Source of the DNA: Rhodocyclaceae bacterium
Lineage (GTDB): Bacteria; Pseudomonadota; Gammaproteobacteria; Burkholderiales; Rhodocyclaceae
Assembly: GCA_020445785.1 (NCBI GenBank)
Contig: JAGRFZ010000061.1
Location: 1 to 32,479, forward strand
DNA length: 32,479 nucleotides
Reading direction: 5' to 3'
Of the stretch, positions 25,387-32,479 are shown piece by piece. The first letter of the stretch is position 1, and every line of letters begins with the position of its first letter. A model generated the notes under the pieces. That model saw only the letters and a program-made list of their open reading frames with translations, was not told the DNA's origin and ran no database searches. The position numbers and the translations under genes were made by a program.

Positions 25387-26805
25387 CTACTTCAGCTGAC
25401 CCTTGCGCTGACCGAGGGTCACCTGCCACAGGGCATCGTTGCCGCTGGCCGGATGCTGAATCGAAATGATCGCGCGATTCGGCACGTTCGGGTCGAAGGT
25501 CAGACCGGTAGGCTCGGCGCCCGGTACGCCGTGGGTCAGCCAGCGTCCGATGCGATCGGCGACCAGATCGCCGTCGCTGTCGACCGCCTGCCAGACGTCC
25601 GCCGAGGCCGGCTCCTGATCTTCGATGACGTACAGGTGGCCGTCGGCGTCGATGGCCAGATTGTCCGGGTTGTTGAATACCGCGCCGACGGCTTCACCGG
25701 TGGCGACATCGCGTGTCGAACGATCGACGAACACCTTCACGTCGGCGGTGTCGCCCTGCAACGCCACCGCATAGACGGCGTCCTCACTGGTGGCGGTGAA
25801 GAACAGGACTTCGCGGCCATTGCGCAGATCGATGACGACGTCCTCGGGCCGGCCGTACGGCGTGCCATGAACCTCGTCCGCCGCAGCGCGCCCCGCGGTT
25901 CCGGTCGGCACCACGCCGAGACCGGCGTCGGCGTAGATGAACGGGTCCACCAGGGTCAGGGCGTTGCCGACGGCATCGGTCAGCGCCACCCAGCGCGCCG
26001 CACCGGTGCGGCGCGTCGCCGCGTTGGCGGCCGAATCCCAGTTCTCGTCCGGCTGGCCATCGAAGGCATCGACGGCGAGGACGAAGGTCTGGCCGACGCC
26101 GAGATCACCGGGCGTCAGGGGCACGTACTTGTAGATCGAGCCGGAGTTGTTCTCGTCGACCACGTACATCGCGCCGGCCGCATCGAAACGCACCCCTTCG
26201 TGTGCGATCGCCGGCACCCTGTCCAGCCAGCGTACACCGGCGGAGGCCGCGTCGGACGCGAAGGGATTGGTGATTTCGAACAGCCGCCCGCCGGTCGTCT
26301 CCTCGCCCGTGACGATGGTGTCGAAGGGCGTGTAGGTGGCCGGATCGAGACGGGTGAATTCGTCGTTCAGGGGATCGAAGCTGGCCGGGTCGGGGTTGCG
26401 GGCCGCATTGCCGCCGCCGATGCCGTGCATCAGCGTGACGAAATTTCCGGTATCCACGTCGTAGCGGAAGAGGCCGGCGCCGTTGCCGACCTCGGCTGGA
26501 ATGAAAATCGAGCGACCGGCATCCGGATAGGCGCCCCGGGCCGAGTTTTCCGGCGCCGAGAAGGCCACCATATCCCAATTGCCGAAAGTCGATGGCAGAC
26601 CACGCGCGGTCAGCGTGTCGCGATCGATGATCTTGTGCTGCTTGTAGCCCGGCGGCAGATCGAAGGGCCTCGTCTCTTCGACGTCGATTGCCACCGGTTC
26701 CTTCGAGGCCACGAGTGCAGTGCCGGTCGACAGTGGCGGTACGGCCCATGCCGAGACACCGGACAACACCGCGGTGACGGCGACGAAGAGATGGGAGAAC
26801 TTCAT
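25387..26805 (-). CDS. Exported PhoX/DUF839-family beta-propeller protein
   Basis: 472 residues. A Sec-type signal (MKFSHLFVAVTAVLSGVSAWA, cleavage about 21) leads a protein with PhoX-family landmarks: FDTIVTGEETTGGRLFEI (about 161-178), IAHEGVRFDAAGAMYVVDENNSGSIYKYVPL (about 200-230), GRPEDVVIDLRNGREVLFFTAT, FNNPDNLAIDADGHLYVIEDQ and GAEPTGLTFDP. These Glu/Asp/Asn-rich loops are the metal-binding positions of the propeller. Canonical PhoX uses a Tat signal and has Cys before the Glu-Glu pair as an iron ligand; here the signal is Sec-like and the position is Gly167. So it may be an esterase-like or non-phosphatase paralogue rather than a true PhoX. GGAGG precedes the ATG. Transcribed alone, with no Pho box recognised upstream. 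Confidence 0.85.
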   Translation of the reverse strand: MKFSHLFVAVTAVLSGVSAWAVPPLSTGTALVASKEPVAIDVEETRPFDLPPGYKQHKIIDRDTLTARGLPSTFGNWDMVAFSAPENSARGAYPDAGRSIFIPAEVGNGAGLFRYDVDTGNFVTLMHGIGGGNAARNPDPASFDPLNDEFTRLDPATYTPFDTIVTGEETTGGRLFEITNPFASDAASAGVRWLDRVPAIAHEGVRFDAAGAMYVVDENNSGSIYKYVPLTPGDLGVGQTFVLAVDAFDGQPDENWDSAANAATRRTGAARWVALTDAVGNALTLVDPFIYADAGLGVVPTGTAGRAAADEVHGTPYGRPEDVVIDLRNGREVLFFTATSEDAVYAVALQGDTADVKVFVDRSTRDVATGEAVGAVFNNPDNLAIDADGHLYVIEDQEPASADVWQAVDSDGDLVADRIGRWLTHGVPGAEPTGLTFDPNVPNRAIISIQHPASGNDALWQVTLGQRKGQLK

Positions 26806-27094
26806 GATGACCTCCAGTCATTGCTGTGCGAGTTGGGTGACGAACCCGGCACGACGCACCGCGGCGCCCATCCCGCCGGAAGGCCGGCGACGATTCGGCA
26901 GCACGGCCGCACCAGGATGCCCGGCAGTGTCGGGGCAGTGGATTACGCGGATGTGACGGGCGACGGCGACGGCGAAACGGCGCCGGGCGCGCCGGCCGGC
27001 AAGCACGGACACCTCAAGTCGCATGGCGTTCCTACCGTTATGCCGACATCGTCGGCGAGGATCGCCGACTTCTTCCGCGCAGCCACCATCGCCC
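26806..27094. other. 289-bp divergent gap between the PhoX-like and kinase genes
   Basis: No gene is supported here. Near the kinase end, GCCGAC-ATC-GTCGGC (27042-27056) overlaps TCGGCGA-GGA-TCGCCGA (27052-27068), two perfect inverted repeats sharing TCGGC. They could be an operator pair or mutually exclusive mRNA hairpins. No clear -35/-10, sigma-54 or Pho-box sequence was found. Confidence 0.45.
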
Positions 27095-30000
27095 ATGTCC
27101 GGACTCCTCGTCCTGTCCCTGAGCCTGCTCGCCGCCCTCGTCTACAGCCTGTTTCTGATCCACGGCCTGCGGCGCCGGCTGGCGTACCAAGCCTCACGGC
27201 TGGCGACCTTCGAGCAATTTTCGGGCGATTGGATCTGGCAACAGGACGCGCAATTCCGGTTCATCGACGCCGGGCCGGCGACCGCCGCAGGCGACGACCC
27301 GGCGATCGACATCGGCCAGACCCGCTGGCACGACGCCGCGGCGCAGATCGATCCGGCAGCCATGGCCGAGCACCGCCAGCAATGCGAGCGACACCTGCCG
27401 TTCCGCGACTTCCAGTACGGGCGCCATCAGGCCGACGGCAGCGTGCGCTGGTTCGTCGCCAGCGGCTACCCGGTATTCGACGACCATGGCGAGTTCCGCG
27501 GCTATCGCGGCCTGGCCCGGGAAGAGACCGGCCGGCTCAAGACAGAACGGGCGCTGCGTCGCAGCGAGCAGCACCTGGCGGCGATCGCCGCCGGCTCGCC
27601 GGTACCGATGTTCGCGCTCGACGACTGCGGCCGGGTGATTCTCTGGAACCGCGGCTGCGAGGTGGTGCTCGGCGTCCGCGCCGACGAGATGATCGGCCGC
27701 CGCGACGCTTGGCGGGCGTTCTACGGCGAAGCCCGACCGGTGCTCGCCGGCTGCGTGCTGGCGCCCGATCCGCTGGCCGCAGCGGCAAGCCTGTACGGTG
27801 CCGCGGTACGGCCGTCGGAGAGCATCCCAGGGGCGCTGGAGGCGGAGGGATTCTTTCCACGGATGGCGGGCCGCGACCGCTGGCTGGCCTTCGTCGCCGC
27901 GCCGATGCTCGACGACGATGGCAAGGTCATCGGCGCCATCGAGACCCTGCAGGACATCACCGAGCGCAAGCTTGCGGAGCAACAGCTCGAGCAGCGCAAT
28001 GCCACCCTGCGGGCGTTGATCGACAACATGCCGAGCGGCATTTCGCTGGTCAATGGCGAACTCGAACTGGTGGCCTGGAACCAGCGCTTCCTCGAACTGG
28101 TGGACCTGCCGGCCTCGCTCTTCGAACACCCCCCGGTGCGCCTCGAGGACCTCTACCGTTTCAACGCGCGGCGAGGCGAGTACGGAGAGGGCGACGCCGA
28201 GGCGAAGGTGGCCGAGCTGCTGGCCCGCGCCGAGCAGATCGGCAGTGGTTCGCGCGAGCATCAGCGACCCTCCGGCACGACCCTGGAGATCCACACCGCG
28301 CCGATGAACGGCGGCGGCTTCGTCAGCATCTATACCGACATCACCGCACGCAAGACGGCAGAGGCCGCGCAACGCCTGCAGAGCGCCTACCTGGAGGCGG
28401 TCATCGACCACTTGCCCCAAGGCATCAGCGTGTTCGACCACGAGCTGCGGCTGAAGCATTGGAATGCGCGCTTGTCCGAGATCTGCGACCTGCCGCTGGA
28501 GGCGCTGTTCACCGACGCCCGCTTCGAGGATCTGGTGCGCATTCCCGCCCTGCGCGGCGAATACGGACCCGGCGACCCGGACGAGCAGGTACGGGAGCGC
28601 CGCGAATTGGCGCTCCGCTTCGAACCCCACAATTTCGAGCGCGCGCGACCGAACGGCAAGGCCCATCTGGTGGAGGGCCGACCGATGGTGGTGGATGGCC
28701 GCGTCGCCGGCTTCGTCACGACGTACACCGACATCACCGAACGGCGGCGCAACGAGCGGCTGGTGGAACGCCAGCGGGCCGAACTCGAAGCCGCCCAATG
28801 CACCGCCCACATCGGCAGCTGGCGCTGGGCAGTGGCGGCCGCGCGGCCGGAATGCTCGGCCGAGATGCTGCGCCTGCTCGGACTCGACGAGATCGGGCCG
28901 CTCGACGCCTTCCGGCGCCTGCTGCGCCGCATATTGCCGGCCGATCGGCGCTCCCTGGTCGCCGCGATCCGGGCGCTGACCGCAGGCGGCAAGCGCCTCG
29001 ACGGTGTCTGGCGGATCGGTCGCCCAGGACGCGAGCAAGTGTTTCTGCGGCTGATCGCCAACGTCGAGCGTCATCGCGACGGCCGCGTGCTGGGCTACTC
29101 CGGCATCGCCCAGGATGTCACCGAGTTGCGCAAGGCGGAGGACGCGCTGCGGGCCAGCGGCGAGATGCTGAAGACCATCTTCGAACAGGGCCCGGTACCG
29201 CTCGCGCTGGTGCGCATCGACAGCGAGGTGCTGCTGATGGCCAATCGCGCCTGGCGGCAACTGTTCGCCCCCGAACAAGGCATGGTCGTCGGCCATACCC
29301 TCGGCAGCATCGGCATCTGGCGCGACCGGGAACGCTGGCTGGCGCTGCGCGAGCAATTGCGTGTGGGGGACGACATCGCGGACTTCGAGGCAGCCCTGAC
29401 CCGTCACGACGGCAGCGAGGTGATCTGCGAGATCTCCGGCCGCGCGGTCGAGGTCGAAGGCGATGCACTGATGCTGGCCTCGTTCGTCGACGTCACCGAG
29501 GAACGACGAATCCGGGCCGAGATCGAAGCCCTCAACGCCAGTCTCGAACAGCGCGTCTCGGCGCGTACCGCGGAACTGCGATCCGCCAACGACCATCTGG
29601 CGCAGGCCATGCGCCAGCTCGTGCAGGCCGAAAAGATGGCCTCGCTGGGCGGGCTGGTGGCGGGCATCGCCCACGAACTCAACACCCCCTTGGGAAACGC
29701 CACCACGGTGGCCAGCGCGCTGCGGGAGCGGGTCGGCCGCTTCGGCGCCGAGGCGGCCTCGGGTCGTATGCGCCGCTCTGCGCTGGAGGAATTCGTCAGC
29801 GGCTGCGACGAGGCCACCACGTTGCTGGAACGCAACGTGGACCGGGCGGCCCGCCAGGTCGCCCACTTCAAGCAAGTGGCGGTGGACCAGGCGAGCGAAC
29901 GGCGGCGGCGCTTCGACCTGCGCACCACGGTCGAGGAGGTGGTGAGTGCCTTGAGCCCTCAGTTGCGGCACACCGGCCACCAGGTCCGTATCGAAATCGG

Positions 30001-30382
30001 GGAGAACATCGAGCTCGACAGCTTCCCCGGCCCCCTCGAACAGATCGTGACCAACCTGGTGGAGAATGCACTGATCCATGCTTTCGAGGGCGACGGCGTG
30101 ATCCGCATCGTCGCGGCGGACGGCGGTGGCCCGGCGATATCGATCGAGATCAGCGACGACGGCCGCGGCATGAGCGAGGAAGTGCGCGACCATGCCTTCG
30201 ACCCCTTCTACACGACCCGTCTCGGCAAGGGTGGCAGCGGTCTCGGCCTGTACATCGTCTTCAATCTGGTCACCAGCGTGCTCGGCGGCAGCATTGCACT
30301 GGCCAGCGAGCCGGGCAAAGGCACCTGCTTCCGGATCGACCTGCCGCGCATCGCGCCGGATGCCGGCCAGCCGGAGACCTGA
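27095..30382 (+). CDS. Membrane-anchored six-PAS sensor histidine kinase
   Basis: 1095 residues. One N-terminal transmembrane segment (residues 2-22) is followed by six PAS regions at about 36-145, 155-290, 303-418, 430-548, 560-680 and 690-805. The third and fourth are tandem PAS_7-type domains sharing a GISxV...WNxR...LP core and a RGEYGxGD motif. A coiled coil leads to an HK4-like dimerisation domain with His860 in GIAHELNTPLGNA. The ATPase domain has NLVENALIHAF, DDGRGM and GKGGSGLGLYIV. There is no periplasmic loop or receiver, so sensing is cytoplasmic. I start at ATG 27095, which yields the membrane segment; no Shine-Dalgarno is evident, and an in-frame ATG at 27023 is possible. No response regulator is adjacent; its partner is unknown. 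Confidence 0.92.
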   Translation: MSGLLVLSLSLLAALVYSLFLIHGLRRRLAYQASRLATFEQFSGDWIWQQDAQFRFIDAGPATAAGDDPAIDIGQTRWHDAAAQIDPAAMAEHRQQCERHLPFRDFQYGRHQADGSVRWFVASGYPVFDDHGEFRGYRGLAREETGRLKTERALRRSEQHLAAIAAGSPVPMFALDDCGRVILWNRGCEVVLGVRADEMIGRRDAWRAFYGEARPVLAGCVLAPDPLAAAASLYGAAVRPSESIPGALEAEGFFPRMAGRDRWLAFVAAPMLDDDGKVIGAIETLQDITERKLAEQQLEQRNATLRALIDNMPSGISLVNGELELVAWNQRFLELVDLPASLFEHPPVRLEDLYRFNARRGEYGEGDAEAKVAELLARAEQIGSGSREHQRPSGTTLEIHTAPMNGGGFVSIYTDITARKTAEAAQRLQSAYLEAVIDHLPQGISVFDHELRLKHWNARLSEICDLPLEALFTDARFEDLVRIPALRGEYGPGDPDEQVRERRELALRFEPHNFERARPNGKAHLVEGRPMVVDGRVAGFVTTYTDITERRRNERLVERQRAELEAAQCTAHIGSWRWAVAAARPECSAEMLRLLGLDEIGPLDAFRRLLRRILPADRRSLVAAIRALTAGGKRLDGVWRIGRPGREQVFLRLIANVERHRDGRVLGYSGIAQDVTELRKAEDALRASGEMLKTIFEQGPVPLALVRIDSEVLLMANRAWRQLFAPEQGMVVGHTLGSIGIWRDRERWLALREQLRVGDDIADFEAALTRHDGSEVICEISGRAVEVEGDALMLASFVDVTEERRIRAEIEALNASLEQRVSARTAELRSANDHLAQAMRQLVQAEKMASLGGLVAGIAHELNTPLGNATTVASALRERVGRFGAEAASGRMRRSALEEFVSGCDEATTLLERNVDRAARQVAHFKQVAVDQASERRRRFDLRTTVEEVVSALSPQLRHTGHQVRIEIGENIELDSFPGPLEQIVTNLVENALIHAFEGDGVIRIVAADGGGPAISIEISDDGRGMSEEVRDHAFDPFYTTRLGKGGSGLGLYIVFNLVTSVLGGSIALASEPGKGTCFRIDLPRIAPDAGQPET

Positions 30383-30455
30383 TCGCCTTCGCCCGGCCGC
30401 TCGAACGTCGCGCAGCGATTGGAGGAGGGGCCAGTGAACCGGCCACCGCCGGCGC

Positions 30456-32363
30456 TCAATCCTCCAGCGCCTCGAGCGCTTCGTGCAGCTCGAGCCAGCG
30501 GGTTTCGGCCGTTTCGATGGATTCGCCGAGCGTCGCCTGGCGCTTGAGGACGAGCTGCACGGCTTCGCCGTCGCCCTGCTGGTAGAAAGCCGGGTCGGCC
30601 ACCTGGGCGTCGACGGCCGACTTTTCCCGGTGCCATGCCTCCAGCCGGCGCTCGATTTCGCCCAGTTCCTTGTTCAGCGGCCGCCGCGCCGCCAGCCGCG
30701 CCTGGCGCTGGGCGGAGGCCTCGGCACGCTGCTGCTGGCGGTTCTGGCGGTCGGCCTCGCGCGTCGGGCAGCGGGCCTCCGACGCCGCCTCGCTGCGCTG
30801 GCGGGCGAGCCAGTCGCGGTAGTCGTCGAGATCGCCGTCGAAGGCCTGCAAGCGGCCGCCGTGTACCAGTAGGAAGCGATCACAGGTGGCACGCAGCAAG
30901 GCGCGATCGTGGGAGACGATCAACATGGCCCCGGCAAAGGCCTGCAACGCAAGGGTCAGCGCATGGCGCATCTCCAGATCGAGGTGGTTGGTGGGCTCGT
31001 CCAGCAACAGCAGATTGGGCCGGCGCCAGATCAGCAGGGCCAGCGCGAGGCGGGACTTCTCGCCCCCGGAGAAGGGGCCACAGGGGCTGGTGGCGGCATC
31101 ACCCCGAAAATCGAAGCCCCCGAGGTAATCGCGCAAGGCCTGCTCGCGGGTGACCCGATCGAGCCGCTGCAGGTGGGCCAGCGGCGATTCGTCCGGGCGC
31201 AGCGCTTCGAGCTGGTGCTGCGCAAAGTAGCCCAGCGCCAGACCCTTGCCCTCGCGGCGCTCGCCGGCACTCGCCATCAGGCCACCGGCCAGCAGCTTGA
31301 TCAGCGTAGACTTGCCGGCGCCGTTGCGCCCCAGCAGCCCCACCCGCTCGCCCGGGCGCAGAGTCAGATCGAGCGCTTCGAGCACCGGCCGGCCCTCGTA
31401 GCCGGTGGCGGCATCCTCGAGCTGGAGCAGCGGATCGGGCGCAGCTTCGGGCGCGCGGAAGGAAAAATCGAACGGCGTATCGACGTGCGCCGCGGTAATC
31501 AGCTCCATGCGCTCCAAGGCCTTGATCCGGCTCTGGGCCTGGCGCGCCTTGGTGGCCTTGGCACGGAAACGTTCGACGAAGCGGTGGAAGTGGGCGCGCT
31601 CGCGCTGCTGACGCTCGTAGAGGGACTGCTGCTGGGCCAGGCGCTCGGCCCGCACCCGCTCGAAGGCGGAGTAGCCGCCGGGATACAAGCTCAGCCGCTG
31701 GTTCTCGATGTGCGCGACATGCCCCACCACCGCGTCGAGGAAATCGCGATCGTGGGAAATCAGCAGCAAGGTACCGGCGTAGTCCCGCAGCCACTGTTCG
31801 AGCCAGATCACCGCATCCAGGTCGAGGTGGTTGGTGGGTTCGTCCAGCAGCAGCAGATCGGAGCGGCACATCAGGGCCTTGGCCAGATTGAGCCGCATGC
31901 GCCACCCGCCGGAGAAAGACGCCACAGGCCGCGCCGCCTCCGCCTCGCCGAAACCGAGCCCATCCAGCAAGGCCGCTGCGCGCGCCGGCGCGGCGTAGGC
32001 ATCGATCTCCTGCATGCGACCGTGGAGGAGGCCGATCGCTTCGCCGTGGTGGGTCGCCTCGGCGACCGCCAGCTCCCGTTCGATGCGCCGCAGCTCGCGA
32101 TCACCGTCGAGGGCGTAGTCGATCGCCGAGCGATCGAGTGCTGGCGTTTCCTGCGCGACGTGGGCGATCTCCCAGCTCGCCGGGATTTCGAGATCGCCCT
32201 GGTCCTGGTGCAGGTCGCCGCGCAGCAGCGCGAACAGGCTCGATTTGCCGCAGCCGTTGGCCCCGGTCAGGCCGACCTTCCAACCGGGGTGGATCTGCAG
32301 TTCCACGTCTTCGAAGAGTACCTTGGCAGCGCGGGCGAGACGCAACTTCCTGAACTGGATCAC
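30456..32363 (-). CDS. yheS: YheS-type ABC-F ATPase
   Basis: 635 residues, soluble, with two ABC domains in one chain and no membrane part, so an ABC-F translation factor that acts at the ribosomal E site rather than a transporter. Walker A motifs: GANGCGKSS (34-42) and GRNGAGKST. ABC signatures: SFSGGWRMRL and FSGGEKSRL. Walker B: LLLLDEPTNHLD in both halves. A charged interdomain linker (ERQQRERAHFHRFVERFRAKATKARQAQ) precedes domain 2, and a C-terminal coiled-coil extension (about 530-635) is present. The N-terminal MIQFRKLRLARAAKVLFED and the SWEIAHVAQETPAL stretch match YheS rather than Uup or EttA. Start codon GTG at 32363 with a weak Shine-Dalgarno; a -10 element lies about 30 bp upstream. 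Convergent with the kinase gene, 73 nt apart. Confidence 0.94.
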   Translation of the reverse strand: MIQFRKLRLARAAKVLFEDVELQIHPGWKVGLTGANGCGKSSLFALLRGDLHQDQGDLEIPASWEIAHVAQETPALDRSAIDYALDGDRELRRIERELAVAEATHHGEAIGLLHGRMQEIDAYAAPARAAALLDGLGFGEAEAARPVASFSGGWRMRLNLAKALMCRSDLLLLDEPTNHLDLDAVIWLEQWLRDYAGTLLLISHDRDFLDAVVGHVAHIENQRLSLYPGGYSAFERVRAERLAQQQSLYERQQRERAHFHRFVERFRAKATKARQAQSRIKALERMELITAAHVDTPFDFSFRAPEAAPDPLLQLEDAATGYEGRPVLEALDLTLRPGERVGLLGRNGAGKSTLIKLLAGGLMASAGERREGKGLALGYFAQHQLEALRPDESPLAHLQRLDRVTREQALRDYLGGFDFRGDAATSPCGPFSGGEKSRLALALLIWRRPNLLLLDEPTNHLDLEMRHALTLALQAFAGAMLIVSHDRALLRATCDRFLLVHGGRLQAFDGDLDDYRDWLARQRSEAASEARCPTREADRQNRQQQRAEASAQRQARLAARRPLNKELGEIERRLEAWHREKSAVDAQVADPAFYQQGDGEAVQLVLKRQATLGESIETAETRWLELHEALEALED

Positions 32364-32393
32364 GGTCGATGGATGGGGATCGGAAAAACACCC

Positions 32394-32399
32394 ATTCTA
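32394..32399 (-). promoter_or_regulatory. Candidate -10 of yheS
   Basis: Minus strand GCTAGAATG gives TAGAAT (5 of 6), starting transcription near 32387 and leaving a short leader of about 24 nt before the GTG. The same nine-base string precedes vgrG. No strong -35 is visible in the GC-rich DNA upstream. Confidence 0.45.
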
Positions 32400-32479
32400 G
32401 CCCGCCCGCCGACATCCTCCGTGCCACCTGCCGGGCCATGGAAATCTGCCGCCTCTAGCCCGGACATTTCACCAGTAGC

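Noticed and set aside
25453-30585. Very long open frame on the plus strand crossing the PhoX-like gene antisense and continuing through the kinase in another frame
   Set aside because: Its translation is Arg/Ala/Gly-rich and matches no family. The GC-rich codon pattern of the real genes leaves other frames open by chance.

Overview
This is a high-GC (about two-thirds G+C), densely packed chromosomal stretch from a betaproteobacterium, most likely of the Rhodocyclales (Azoarcus/Thauera/Zoogloea-like) type. The evidence is the torF-glnK-amtB cluster beside ubiK, several sigma-54-linked regulators, PAS-rich kinases and a YheS-type ABC-F protein. The genus is an inference. No rRNA, tRNA, insertion sequence, integrase or CRISPR array was seen. 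Nothing indicates recent transfer.

Region 1 (1-8347, minus strand) is the edge of a type VI secretion (T6SS) locus. It reads vgrG, small membrane protein, DUF2169/pentapeptide protein, second pentapeptide protein, DUF3540 protein, DUF4150 (PAAR-like) protein, tssJ. The cluster presumably continues past base 1. It has all the spike and adaptor parts but no recognisable toxin or immunity gene. Region 2 (8529-13649) holds three signalling genes: a soluble four-PAS hybrid kinase (minus), a divergent protein made only of two receiver domains whose first receiver has lost its phospho-acceptor, and an NtrC-class response regulator (minus).

Region 3 (13717-15512) is housekeeping: mobB, dusA and ubiK. 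mobB has a good sigma-70 promoter placed so that its transcript should be leaderless. Region 4 (15513-18252) is a nitrogen-starvation operon, torF-like porin/glnK/amtB. Its control region contains two abutting 17-bp NtrC sites about 137 bp upstream of the predicted start of a sigma-54-type promoter, and the operon ends in a strong intrinsic terminator. Region 5 (18294-19788) is a thrH-purU pair on the minus strand.

Region 6 (19871-24738) is a D-amino-acid catabolic unit. A TyrR-like regulator is divergent from dadA-ridA-AGCS symporter. The 258-bp gap carries a 35-bp perfect palindrome made of two 16-bp operators, a third operator copy, an IHF-like site and a consensus sigma-54 promoter for dadA. 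Region 7 (25031-32363) holds a small coiled-coil ORF followed by a branched inverted-repeat structure, an exported PhoX/DUF839-family beta-propeller lacking the expected iron-ligand Cys, a 1095-residue six-PAS histidine kinase, and yheS.

The most rewarding points are the two sigma-54 control regions, whose sites can be read base by base. Next come the toxin-less pentapeptide T6SS module, the pseudo-receiver protein and the predicted leaderless mobB.
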